Shown here piece after piece: positions 14,291 through 22,302 of a stretch of DNA of 64,000 nt. The number at the start of each line of letters is the position of its first letter. Positions within the stretch are counted from its first letter, which is position 1. A program made the position numbers and the translations under genes. Location of the stretch: positions 1 to 64,000 of the forward strand of contig NZ_LNWY01000015.1 of NCBI RefSeq assembly GCF_001681715.1, read 5' to 3'. Source of the DNA: Tritonibacter mobilis. Its GTDB lineage: Bacteria; Pseudomonadota; Alphaproteobacteria; Rhodobacterales; Rhodobacteraceae. The notes under the pieces are model-generated. The model had not been told where the DNA came from and made no database searches. It worked only from the letters and a program-made list of their open reading frames with translations.

Positions 14291-15919
14291 TCACCCCGGT
14301 GGCTTGCCGCGGTATTTCACGGTTAGCTCGGCGGGGACGTCTTCGGGTTCATAGACCCCGAGCAGAATGCCTTTGCCGCGGGAGGCGCCGCGTCCTGCAA
14401 TGATCTGCGCGTCTGAGCGGGTGATGCGTTGTGACATGCGCCGACCCCATTGGCCGAGGCGCGCATACATCATGTCGATCACCTCGCGATGTGTGGCGCT
14501 GCGGCCAAGGTCGTTAAACTCTTGCGGGTCGTTCTCCAGATCAAACAGCATTGGCGGCAGGCCGCCCTCGGCGTGCATGAACTTCCAGCGCGTGTCTGTC
14601 ACCATAAAGAGCCGCGCATCGCGGGGGGCGATGCCGAGCTTCACACTCATCGGTGTGCCGGAATAGTCGTATTCGCTGATTGCGTAATCCCGCCACGCCT
14701 CGGGCGTCTGGCCATGCAACCATGGTGTGAGCGCGCGACCCTCCAGGATGTGATCTGCGACCTCGCCGCCGGCGGCCTCCACAAAGGTCGGGAGCAGGTC
14801 GATGTTTTCCACCAGCGCGTCGCAGGTGGTGCCTCGGGTGGCGTTGGCCTCGGGGCGGGGATCATAGATGATCATCGGCACTTTGACGGAGGGCTCGTGA
14901 AAGAGATCCTTCTCGCCCAGCCAGTGATCGCCCAGATAGTCGCCGTGGTCAGAGGTGATCACGATCATCGTGTCATCCATCCGGCCGGTGTCCTCAAGGT
15001 ATTGAAACAGCCGCCCCATCTGGTCGTCGCATTGCTTGATGAGGCCCATATAGGTGGGGATGGCGGCCTGCCGGACTTCTTCGCGCGAGAAGGCCTGACC
15101 GATGGCATTGCCCATGAAGGCACCGTAAACGGGGTGGGGATCGTCGCGCTCTGCGGGGTCTTTGACGGCGGGCAGCACATGGTCCGGCCCGTACATGTCG
15201 TGATAGGGCGCGGGCACGATATAGGGCCAATGGGGTTTGATGTAGCTCACATGCGCGCACCACGGCCCCTCGGCTTGCTCAATGAACTCGATGGTCTTGG
15301 TGGTGAGCCACGGGGTTTCGCTGTCTTCCTCGGCAATATTCGCGGCCTTCTGCGCATTGGCCATGAACCAGCCGGAGGCCATCTCGTCGCCCTCAAGCCC
15401 CGCATTGGCAAAGTCGTGCCAAGGGTTGTGTCCTGCGTAGCCCTTTGATTTGAGGTATTCATTATAGGGGCTGCGTTTTTGGTCATAAAACCCGTCCGGC
15501 CCCTCGGCCCAGAGGCCATCGTCGCGGATCCAGACGTCAAAGCCGCATTCGGCTTGTCGTGCGCCAATCACGCTGTCGGGGCTGAGACCGAGGCGGGCCA
15601 TGCCTTCGCTGTCGGCATTCATGTGGGTCTTGCCAATGAGCCAGCAGCCCATGCCTGCCTTGCGCAGGTGATCCCCCATGGTCCATTCGCCCACTCGCAG
15701 CGGCGAGTTGTTCCATTGCGCCCCGTGGCTGGAGACATAGCGCCCGGTGTAGCAGCTCATCCTTGCGGCGCCGCAGATGGGCGATTGCACATAGGCGTTG
15801 GTGAACCGCACGCCGCGCTCGGCCAGCCGGTCGATATGGGGCGTTTTCAGATGCGGATGACCGGCGCAGCTTAGGTAGTCAAACCGCAGTTGGTCGAACA
15901 TGATAAAGAGGATATTCAT
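14291..15919 (-). CDS. Sulfatase/alkaline phosphatase superfamily hydrolase
   Basis: The 542-aa cytoplasmic-type sulfatase begins 'MNILFIMFDQLRFDYLSCAG' with the first metal Asp (D9). The active-site motif is C49-G-A-A-R53 within 'SPICGAARMSCYTGRY', a C-x-A-x-R variant of the formylglycine signature. 'VITSDHGDYLGDHWLGEKD' supplies further metal ligands. The enzyme should hydrolyse sulfate esters or, in the phosphonate-monoester-hydrolase branch, phosphonate or phosphate esters. There is no signal peptide, so the substrate must be imported. It is divergent from an IclR regulator, with a palindrome between them. A matching transporter is not adjacent. Confidence 0.88.
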   Translation of the reverse strand: MNILFIMFDQLRFDYLSCAGHPHLKTPHIDRLAERGVRFTNAYVQSPICGAARMSCYTGRYVSSHGAQWNNSPLRVGEWTMGDHLRKAGMGCWLIGKTHMNADSEGMARLGLSPDSVIGARQAECGFDVWIRDDGLWAEGPDGFYDQKRSPYNEYLKSKGYAGHNPWHDFANAGLEGDEMASGWFMANAQKAANIAEEDSETPWLTTKTIEFIEQAEGPWCAHVSYIKPHWPYIVPAPYHDMYGPDHVLPAVKDPAERDDPHPVYGAFMGNAIGQAFSREEVRQAAIPTYMGLIKQCDDQMGRLFQYLEDTGRMDDTMIVITSDHGDYLGDHWLGEKDLFHEPSVKVPMIIYDPRPEANATRGTTCDALVENIDLLPTFVEAAGGEVADHILEGRALTPWLHGQTPEAWRDYAISEYDYSGTPMSVKLGIAPRDARLFMVTDTRWKFMHAEGGLPPMLFDLENDPQEFNDLGRSATHREVIDMMYARLGQWGRRMSQRITRSDAQIIAGRGASRGKGILLGVYEPEDVPAELTVKYRGKPPG

Positions 15920-15991
15920 AGCGCAGGCCCCACTGGTGTTTCACCAAAGAGGATAGGCCAGTGAAAGATGCGCAAAAACCCTTTGTCAAAA

Positions 15992-16010
15992 CATGCCGCT
16001 CAGTGGCATG
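15992..16010. promoter_or_regulatory. Palindrome between sulfatase and IclR genes, candidate operator
   Basis: CATGCC (15992-15997) and GGCATG (16005-16010) are perfect inverted arms 7 nt apart. It ends 7 nt before the IclR ATG and lies about 75 nt upstream of the sulfatase start, a position suited to autoregulation plus control of the sulfatase gene. Confidence 0.5.
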
Positions 16011-16017
16011 ACGGGAC

Positions 16018-16824
16018 ATGTTGAAAGAAAACCGCTCTCTTGATCGTGGCATCGAAATTCTGGAGACCCTTGCGCGCGAGGGGGCGATGTCGCTTGCGGA
16101 TTTGCACCGCGCCACGGGGCTGCCCAAGAGCACCATCCGGCGGCTGTTGCAGACTTTGATCGCGCGTAAGATCGTGCGCCGCTCGCTGGCGGACCAGCTG
16201 TACCGAACTTTGGTGGTGTTTCCCGATATTTCCGGCGAGGTGATGCCCAAGGGGATGTTGCATATGGCCGATGCGGCGATCCCACGCGCACTGGCGCTCA
16301 CGAAGGCCATTGGCTGGCCTTCGGATATCCATATCCGCGAGGCGCGCGCGATGCGGATTATCGACAATACCCGTCAGGCCAGCACGTTTCACGTTCAGCG
16401 GGGCCAGATCAATCAGCGGGTGAGCCTGTTTGGATCGGCGGCCGGGGTGGCCTGTCTGGCCGAGATGACAGATGCAGAAATTGCCAAGACCTATGAGGCG
16501 CTGAAGCCCGATTTGCATTGGGGACCGGTGCGGTTCGGTATGGATCTGGCGGCATTGATGAAGCGGATCGAGCGGGCGCGCCGGCTGGGATATGCGGAGC
16601 GGTCGACGGCGCAGATCAGCGATCATGACTGGGATACCGACCTGCGTGCCATTGCGGTCCCGATCAAGGCGGGCGGGCAGGTGCTGGGCGGGCTCTCGGT
16701 TCTGTGGCTCAGGACCTATAAACCGGTCGAGGAGTTTGCAGCGCTGCATCTGCCTGCGCTGCAAGAGGCGGCCGCCGGGATCAATGCGGCCCTTGATGAG
16801 GTCTGGGAGGGCGGGGCGCTCTGA
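16018..16824 (+). CDS. IclR family transcriptional regulator
   Basis: The 268-aa protein has an N-terminal winged helix ('LDRGIEILETLAREGAMSLA' then 'DLHRATGLPKSTIRRLLQTL', about residues 8-55) and a C-terminal IclR effector (GAF-like) domain ending 'LQEAAAGINAALDEV'. It binds DNA as a dimer or tetramer, and a small metabolite modulates it. It is divergent from the sulfatase gene and convergent with the DAO-type oxidoreductase; the first is the probable target. The ATG at 16018 has only a weak ribosome site (ACGGGAC). Confidence 0.9.
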   Translation: MLKENRSLDRGIEILETLAREGAMSLADLHRATGLPKSTIRRLLQTLIARKIVRRSLADQLYRTLVVFPDISGEVMPKGMLHMADAAIPRALALTKAIGWPSDIHIREARAMRIIDNTRQASTFHVQRGQINQRVSLFGSAAGVACLAEMTDAEIAKTYEALKPDLHWGPVRFGMDLAALMKRIERARRLGYAERSTAQISDHDWDTDLRAIAVPIKAGGQVLGGLSVLWLRTYKPVEEFAALHLPALQEAAAGINAALDEVWEGGAL

Positions 16825-16841
16825 GGCGCACCCGACGCATG

Positions 16842-18152
16842 TCACAGCAGGCTTTCGGCTGCCTGTTTGGCGAGAAAGGCGCTGCGGTACAGCTGGGTTT
16901 TCACCGCGCGCCCCCGGTCGGGTTTCAGGTCGGTGATCGGCAGCGGCAGGCTGTCCTCTGACGCGCCGGAGAACAGATCCGCCAGCGCCCGGCCAAACAT
17001 CGTGCCGGTGGTGATGCCGCGTCCATTATAGCCCACCGGGGAATAGAGCCCTTCGTCCAGCCGGTGAATGCGGAACAGGTGATCGGGGGTGAAGGCGATC
17101 TGCCCGTGCCATGCGTCCGCGAACTCCAGCGCGCCGAGGTCGGGGAACAGGCGGCGCAGCTTGCGCTCTGCCCAGCGGCGGGTGAGGCCCTCGGTGCCGC
17201 CCACCACCGACCCCATGGAGCCGATAATCAGACGCCCCGCCTGATCGCGGCGCAGCGAGAACATGATCTTGCCGGTGTCCCACAGGCCCTGACCCTCGGG
17301 CAGGATTGAACCGGCCTCGGCACCAAGGGGCTGGGTGGCCATCTGGAAGAAATGGATCGGCGTGAAACTCTGCGCCAGCCCCGGCCACAGGTCATTGCTA
17401 TAGGCGTTGGTGGCGATGACAACGCGCCCGGCGGTGATCACACCGCGGTCTGTCTCCACCTTCCAGTCTGCGCCGTCTTTCTTCAGCGCACGTACCTTGG
17501 TCCCGGTGGAAATGTCTGCCCCGGCAGCCCGTGCGGCACGGGCCAATCCGCGTGCATAGCCCATCGGATTGATGGTGCCTGCGCGCGCATCCAAGAGCCC
17601 GCCGTGAAATTTTGCGGTGCCGGTCTTTTCGGCGGTCTCGCCCGCGCTCAGCAGGCGCACCGGCGCACCAAGCGCTTGCCAGCCTGCGGCGCGGGCCTCA
17701 AGATCGCGCAGCCCCGATGCGGCATGTGCGGCGTGGATGGTGCCTGCGCGGGTGGCCTCGCAGCGGATCTGATATTGCTCGATCAGCGAGAAGACATAGT
17801 CGGGCATACCGCCCAGCTCGCGCACCAATGCACCGCCATGCACCTTGCCCAGCATCTGCTCCACCTGTTGCGGTGGCAGCCACAGACCGGCATTGACCAG
17901 CCCCACGTTGCGCCCGGAGCCACCATGGCCGATCTCGGCGGCCTCCAGCACGTGACACGACAGCCCCTTGAGCGCGCCGTGTAGCGCGGTCGACAGCCCC
18001 GTGTAGCCGCCGCCCACGATGGCCACATCGACGCGGGCGTCCTGTGTCAGGGGATTGGCATAGGTGGGTTCCTCGGATGAGCGGTCCCACAGAGAAATCG
18101 GTTCGGAACGCGGCTGACCGGCGGATTGGGAAAGGGACGTGTCTGTGGTCAC
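16842..18152 (-). CDS. FAD-dependent amine/amino-acid oxidoreductase (DAO family, PuuB-like)
   Basis: I chose the GTG at 18152 because GAGGAG lies just upstream; a longer frame to 18242 lacks such support. The 436-aa protein has the FAD dinucleotide motif 'VDVAIVGGGYTGLSTAL' (41-57) and the DAO C-terminal signature 'LYSPVGYNGRGITTGTMFGR'. 'SGRNVGLVNAGLW' resembles gamma-glutamylputrescine oxidase and related enzymes. The likely reaction is oxidative deamination or N-dealkylation of a primary or secondary amine, releasing H2O2 or reducing the quinone pool. Its neighbours (a convergent IclR gene and a divergent rhodanese gene) do not reveal the substrate. Confidence 0.85.
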   Translation of the reverse strand: MTTDTSLSQSAGQPRSEPISLWDRSSEEPTYANPLTQDARVDVAIVGGGYTGLSTALHGALKGLSCHVLEAAEIGHGGSGRNVGLVNAGLWLPPQQVEQMLGKVHGGALVRELGGMPDYVFSLIEQYQIRCEATRAGTIHAAHAASGLRDLEARAAGWQALGAPVRLLSAGETAEKTGTAKFHGGLLDARAGTINPMGYARGLARAARAAGADISTGTKVRALKKDGADWKVETDRGVITAGRVVIATNAYSNDLWPGLAQSFTPIHFFQMATQPLGAEAGSILPEGQGLWDTGKIMFSLRRDQAGRLIIGSMGSVVGGTEGLTRRWAERKLRRLFPDLGALEFADAWHGQIAFTPDHLFRIHRLDEGLYSPVGYNGRGITTGTMFGRALADLFSGASEDSLPLPITDLKPDRGRAVKTQLYRSAFLAKQAAESLL

Positions 18153-18331
18153 GCTGATCTCCTCGCATGTTCGGGGGCAGGGTCGGCGCATCAATGTACC
18201 GGGCCTGCGGGCGACACTGGGGCAGGGCAGGGCGGCTGTCAATTGCTGTGATCACGCACCCCGCCGCCGGGGCTGGCGTGGGCGCAAAGCTGCCCCTAGA
18301 GTGTTGGAAACACACGCCGCAGGAGGTCCGG

Positions 18332-18733
18332 ATGGCACAGCTCAAGACAACATCGGCGCAGATGGTCGCCGCAGCCCGCGCCCGCATCGAGGAAATCACT
18401 GCGGCAGAGGCGATTGCCCTGCATGGCACGCCGGAAGTGGTGTTTGTCGACCTGCGCGATGTACGGGAACGCCAGCGCGTGGGGTTTATCCCCGGCAGTT
18501 TTCATTGTCCGCGCGGCATGCTGGAATTCTGGGTCGATCCCGACAGCCCCTATTTCAAAGAGATCTTTGCCGAAGAAAAACGCTTTGTCTTTCATTGCGC
18601 CTCGGGATGGCGGTCGGCCCTGTCGGTGGCGATGTTGCAGGACATGGGGTTTGAGGCCGCGCACATCAGCGACGGGTTTTCCGGCTGGCTCAAGGCAGGC
18701 GGCCCGGTGGTGGCTCCGGTCGACGAGGGCTAG
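18332..18733 (+). CDS. Single-domain rhodanese-like protein
   Basis: The 133-aa protein starts at ATG 18332 with AGGAGG 6 nt upstream. A rhodanese fold covers residues about 20-125: 'VVFVDLRDVRERQRVGFIPG', then the active-site loop 'FHCASGWRSA' with Cys89, then 'ISDGFSGWLKAGG'. Such proteins carry sulfane sulfur as a cysteine persulfide or act as redox-linked sulfurtransferases. There is no signal peptide. It is divergent from the DAO-type oxidoreductase gene and appears monocistronic. Confidence 0.9.
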   Translation: MAQLKTTSAQMVAAARARIEEITAAEAIALHGTPEVVFVDLRDVRERQRVGFIPGSFHCPRGMLEFWVDPDSPYFKEIFAEEKRFVFHCASGWRSALSVAMLQDMGFEAAHISDGFSGWLKAGGPVVAPVDEG

Positions 18734-18848
18734 CGTCCCGCCCTGACAGCAGGCCAAGGGGTTCATATCGCGACAAAAACGCGGCATTTCCGGGGCGCGC
18801 GTGATGGTCTTTGCGGGGTGCTGTGGCCCGGCTGCACTAGTGGCGCGA

Positions 18849-18864
18849 TTAAGTGTTGGTTAAC
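18849..18864 (+). promoter_or_regulatory. CtrA-type box upstream of the LpxR-like gene
   Basis: TTAA-GTGTTGG-TTAAC matches the CtrA consensus TTAA-N7-TTAAC exactly. It lies 46 nt before the ATG at 18910, in the promoter region. A second full match lies upstream of the next gene. Confidence 0.65.
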
Positions 18865-18909
18865 CAGAGAGGGCCTAGAGACACCAATAACCCACCAGCA
18901 GGTATTCAG

Positions 18910-19851
18910 ATGATCCGATCCTTCGCGCTGGCGCTTTGCGCCGCGATTGCGCTTCCTTTGGCCAGCACTGTGCAGGTGGCGGAGGCGGCCCCGTCAGAGG
19001 CGCTGAAACGTCACCGGATCGGCTATGGCCACCTGATCGACAATGATCTGATCGGCGATGGCAAGGATCGCTGGCGCACCGGGTCTGTCGCCTCGTCGCG
19101 GATTTACGGCTACGGCTGGGACGGGCAGGCCCCTGCGACCTTCGGAGAGCTGCTGGAGCTGCGCTTTCTGGGCCAGATCATCGCCCCAGACAATCTGCGC
19201 AATCCGGCTGCGGGTGATCGGCCTTGGGCGGGGGCCCTGTCGCTGGGGCTGCACACGCATATGCAGCGCGGGTCACTGGAGATCTCGCTTGGCGGCGATC
19301 TGGTCTTTATCGGCCCGCAAACCGGGCTCGACGGGTTTCAGGACGCGCTGCATGATCTGGCCAACACCACGCGCCCGTCGGATGCGGTGCGCGATGCGCA
19401 GATCCTCAACACGATACGCCCCACGTTCGTCGGCGAGCTGGGCAAAACCATCACGCTGGGCCCGCGCAGCCGTCTGCGCCCCTTTGTCGAGGCGCGCGCC
19501 GGGGATGAGACATTGGTGCGAATCGGCGCGGATCTGACCCTGGGCACAGCCGGGCAGGGCGAACTCCTGGTGCGCGATCCGGTGACGGGCCAGCGCTACC
19601 GGACGATGTATGATACCCGTGGCCTGAGTTTCACGCTGGGGGGCGATGTGGCGCATGTGGCACAGTCGGTCTACCTGCCGGAAGGGCGCGGATACGCGCT
19701 GAATTCACGTCGCGACCGCCTGCGCGCAGGGTTGCACTGGCAAGGCGACGGGCGCGATTTCTTTTATGGAATTACCTATCTGGGCAAGGAGTTCTCTGGT
19801 CAGGACACAGGCCAGATCGTCGGCTCCCTGCGACTGCGCTGGACATTTTGA
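18910..19851 (+). CDS. LpxR-like outer-membrane lipid A deacylase family protein (DUF2219)
   Basis: The 313-aa protein has a signal peptide (about 1-26, ending VAEA) and a beta-barrel with a final 'LRLRWTF' strand (terminal Phe). The LpxR signature is visible: 'DNDLIGDGKDRWRTGS' (44-59, matching the conserved Asn-Asp and Thr) and 'FIGPQTGLDGFQDALHDL' with His148, the candidate catalytic histidine. LpxR of Salmonella removes the 3'-acyloxyacyl chain of lipid A in a Ca2+-dependent way. Activity here is inferred from motif retention. A CtrA box lies upstream. Confidence 0.82.
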   Translation: MIRSFALALCAAIALPLASTVQVAEAAPSEALKRHRIGYGHLIDNDLIGDGKDRWRTGSVASSRIYGYGWDGQAPATFGELLELRFLGQIIAPDNLRNPAAGDRPWAGALSLGLHTHMQRGSLEISLGGDLVFIGPQTGLDGFQDALHDLANTTRPSDAVRDAQILNTIRPTFVGELGKTITLGPRSRLRPFVEARAGDETLVRIGADLTLGTAGQGELLVRDPVTGQRYRTMYDTRGLSFTLGGDVAHVAQSVYLPEGRGYALNSRRDRLRAGLHWQGDGRDFFYGITYLGKEFSGQDTGQIVGSLRLRWTF

Positions 19852-19930
19852 CGTGGTTTTTACGCCACGGTCTCCGGGTCAAAAGCAAACCGGCACCGGG
19901 GATTAAGTCTTCCACCTAGGGGCCTGATTT

Positions 19931-19946
19931 GTTAACGCTTCATTAA
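19931..19946 (-). promoter_or_regulatory. CtrA-type box upstream of the Hint-domain gene
   Basis: On the minus strand TTAA-TGAAGCG-TTAAC is an exact TTAA-N7-TTAAC match (on the plus strand GTTAACGCTTCATTAA). It ends 37 nt before the ATG at 19984. Together with the box at 18849 it makes two consecutive genes candidate CtrA targets. Confidence 0.65.
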
Positions 19947-19983
19947 TAATTGAGATGAACTCAACTGAGGCAGGCTAGAGCGG

Positions 19984-21045
19984 ATGAAGACGGGCTTTTG
20001 CGGCACGTTTGTCATCTCTTGGACGCAAACGGAAATTGATGGTCTCGAGGCGGCACCTGTTGCCGCACTTGAGGTGGGCGCTGCGTGGTCATGGCATGGG
20101 GACGCCGTGCGCGTGGACGGGCCATCAGAGCTGTTGCGTCTGGATATGGCAGATGGGGAACAGGACCTTCGGCGTCGTGCGGCGCGCACGGTGCGCCGCC
20201 TCGTGGGCGCCGCCGTGCAGAACCGCAGTGATATTCATGCGATTGATATCGATGACCCGGTGACGGACAGCAGCTTCATCGTGACCAACGGCGTACAAAG
20301 CTATACCGTCACCGTGATCGAAGCGGGCCGTGGGCGGCCTGCGCTGTTGATGTTTGTGGATGAAATCCCGCCGCGCAACACCGATCTCTGGGTGGTGCAT
20401 CATGCGCTGGGATATCTCGGTGCGGATCAGGCTCCACGCGACCCCGGCGTGATTTGCTTTACCCCGGGGACACGTATTGCCACGCCCGATGGGCCAAAAC
20501 CCGTGGAAACCCTGCGTGAAGGCGATCGGGTGCAAACCCGCGACAACGGCGCACAGGTGGTGCAATGGATCGGCGCCCGCCGGATGAGCGGAGCGCGGTT
20601 GTTTGTCATGCCGGGGCTGCGTCCGATACGCATCCGTGCCGGAGCGCTGGGTATCGATCGCCCGGAACGCGAACTCTTGGTGTCACCAGAGCATCGCATG
20701 CTGGTGCGCGGCCGCGCGGCGCGGGCACTCTTTAATGAGCCGGAGGTGCTGGTGGCCGCACGCGACCTGATCAATGGTCGCACCATCGAGGTCGACAGCT
20801 CCGTGCGCGAAGTGACTTATGTTCACCTGCTGCTGGAACATCATCAGGTGATCTGGGCCAATGGGGTAGAGACCGAGAGCTTCCACCCTGCTCATGCCGC
20901 CCTCTCTGCGCTGGATGACAGTGACCGCAAGCGCCTGCTGCGCCGTTTACCGGGGATTGAGCATGACCCCGCCAGCTATGGCGCTTTTGCGCGGCGCAAC
21001 CTCTCGGCGTCTGAGGCCGCTATCTTGATGCACAACGCGGCCTGA
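19984..21045 (+). CDS. Hint (Hedgehog/intein-like) domain protein
   Basis: The 353-aa protein has a novel N-terminal region (1-155) followed by a Hint domain. 'CFTPGTRIATPDG' (158-170) is the splicing-domain N-terminus with the nucleophilic Cys158, 'VETLREGDRVQTRDNG' is the next block, and 'LLVSPEHRMLVRG' carries the conserved His237. Hint domains cleave or rearrange their own peptide backbone at the cysteine. The C-terminus (about 300-353) lacks the intein HN terminus, so cleavage or ligation to a nucleophile is more likely than true splicing. There is no signal peptide, though some family members are secreted by type I export. It is probably under CtrA control. Confidence 0.85.
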   Translation: MKTGFCGTFVISWTQTEIDGLEAAPVAALEVGAAWSWHGDAVRVDGPSELLRLDMADGEQDLRRRAARTVRRLVGAAVQNRSDIHAIDIDDPVTDSSFIVTNGVQSYTVTVIEAGRGRPALLMFVDEIPPRNTDLWVVHHALGYLGADQAPRDPGVICFTPGTRIATPDGPKPVETLREGDRVQTRDNGAQVVQWIGARRMSGARLFVMPGLRPIRIRAGALGIDRPERELLVSPEHRMLVRGRAARALFNEPEVLVAARDLINGRTIEVDSSVREVTYVHLLLEHHQVIWANGVETESFHPAHAALSALDDSDRKRLLRRLPGIEHDPASYGAFARRNLSASEAAILMHNAA

Positions 21046-21086
21046 GCGTAACCTGGCGGAGCGCCTGCGGCGCACAGGTTTGTTGA

Positions 21087-21210
21087 GATGCGAGGCGTTG
21101 CCTCGCGCTCCGGGATATTTCGGGTTAGAAGAAGAAGCCCGGCCCCCAACTCTTCTAACGCCAAATATCCTGGGGTGAATTGGCCGCAGGCCAAGAGGGG
21201 CAACGCCCCT
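21087..21210 (+). repeat. 124-bp composite palindromic intergenic repeat, copy B
   Basis: Same length, orientation and order of inverted repeats as the copy at 3907-4030: GCGAGGC/GCCTCGC; GGATATTT paired with AAATATCC and GTTAGAAGA with TCTTCTAAC; TTGGCC/GGCCAA; GGGGC/GCCCC. The apical loop differs between copies. It lies between the Hint gene and rpsD. Confidence 0.8.
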
Positions 21211-21481
21211 TTGGGTGGTTTCGGGCAAAGCTGCCGCTTCTCACTTGACACGGCCAAGCGATCCTGTAGAAGCGCGGCTTCATTGGTGTTGGTGGCCCCC
21301 GCAAGGGGATGCCTGTCAAGGTCGAGGATCATCAGATCCAAACCCAAGAGGACAACGCCCTTTATCGCCGTGGCGAGCCTGATCTGGTTCTGACGGTTGT
21401 GTGTCGCGCGCGTCCGCAACCTGAAAAGTGGGAACCGGTTTTCGGAGCGAGTTGCGGAGCCAAATGTAAAGGAGATCAGCC
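21211..21481 (+). other. Upstream region of rpsD
   Basis: About 270 nt that should hold the rpsD promoter and leader. I cannot define a clear promoter; AAGGAG at about 21469-21474 is the rpsD ribosome site. Confidence 0.35.
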
Positions 21482-22102
21482 GTGACAAAACGCACGTCTG
21501 CCAAGTACAAAATTGACCGCCGCATGGGCGAAAACATCTGGGGCCGTCCGAAGTCCCCGGTGAACCGTCGTGAATATGGCCCCGGCCAGCACGGTCAGCG
21601 CCGTAAAGGCAAACTGTCCGACTTCGGTATTCAGCTGCGCGCCAAGCAGAAGCTGAAAGGCTACTACGGTGACCTGACCGAGAAACAATTCCGTCGCATC
21701 TACGGCGAAGCCGAGCGTGTGAAAGGCGACACCGGTGAAAACCTCATCGGTCTGCTGGAGCGTCGTCTGGACGCTGTTGTCTACCGCGCCAAATTCGTGC
21801 CGACCGTCTTTGCGGCCCGTCAGTTCGTGAACCACGGCCATGTGCTGGTGAACGGCAAGCGCGTCAACATCCCCTCCTACCGCGTCAAAGAAGGCGACGT
21901 GATCGAGGTGCGTGAAAAGTCCAAGCAGAACGTAGCTGTTCTGGAGGCCGTTCAGCTCGCAGAGCGTGACGTTCCGGATTACATCGAAGTTGACCACTCC
22001 AAGCTGACCGCCACTTTCGTGCGCGCGCCTGGTTTGGCCGATGTGCCGTACCCGGTGATGATGGAACCGAACCTCGTGGTCGAATTCTACGCCAAAAACT
22101 AA
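21482..22102 (+). CDS. rpsD: 30S ribosomal protein S4
   Basis: The 206-aa S4 starts at a GTG with AAGGAG 7 nt upstream. The N-terminal part '[20 protein letters not shown]' is the alphaproteobacterial form. The S4 RNA-binding domain lies at about residues 95-160 ('[20 protein letters not shown]', '[20 protein letters not shown]'). S4 nucleates assembly of the small subunit body and often autoregulates translation. Codon use is strongly optimised (UCC, CGT, GGT), unlike its neighbours, as expected for a highly expressed gene. It stands alone rather than in the alpha operon. Confidence 0.97.
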   Translation: MTKRTSAKYKIDRRMGENIWGRPKSPVNRREYGPGQHGQRRKGKLSDFGIQLRAKQKLKGYYGDLTEKQFRRIYGEAERVKGDTGENLIGLLERRLDAVVYRAKFVPTVFAARQFVNHGHVLVNGKRVNIPSYRVKEGDVIEVREKSKQNVAVLEAVQLAERDVPDYIEVDHSKLTATFVRAPGLADVPYPVMMEPNLVVEFYAKN

Positions 22103-22144
22103 TGCTGGTGCGCCCAATGGGGCGCGTCTGCTACCAGTTGGAAA

Positions 22145-22172
22145 AGCCGCTCCGTTTTGGGGCGGCTTTTTT
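22145..22172 (+). terminator. Rho-independent terminator after rpsD
   Basis: AGCCGCTCC (22145-22153) pairs with GGGGCGGCT (22159-22167) across GTTTT and is followed by five T. Confidence 0.88.
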
Positions 22173-22302
22173 CATGTCGTCGTTTTTGGAGAGGTGCAAT
22201 ATGAGGAAGGGCTTGGGTTTGAGAGGAATTGCCGGGTAGGGTGGAGATAAAACCGGGTCTTTGTGGTTGCACCTGCGGTCCGGATAAATTGGAGAGACCA
22301 CC

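Noticed and set aside
19984-21045. True intein
   Set aside because: There is no C-terminal HN-nucleophile junction or flanking host protein, so splicing is unlikely; called a Hint-domain protein instead.
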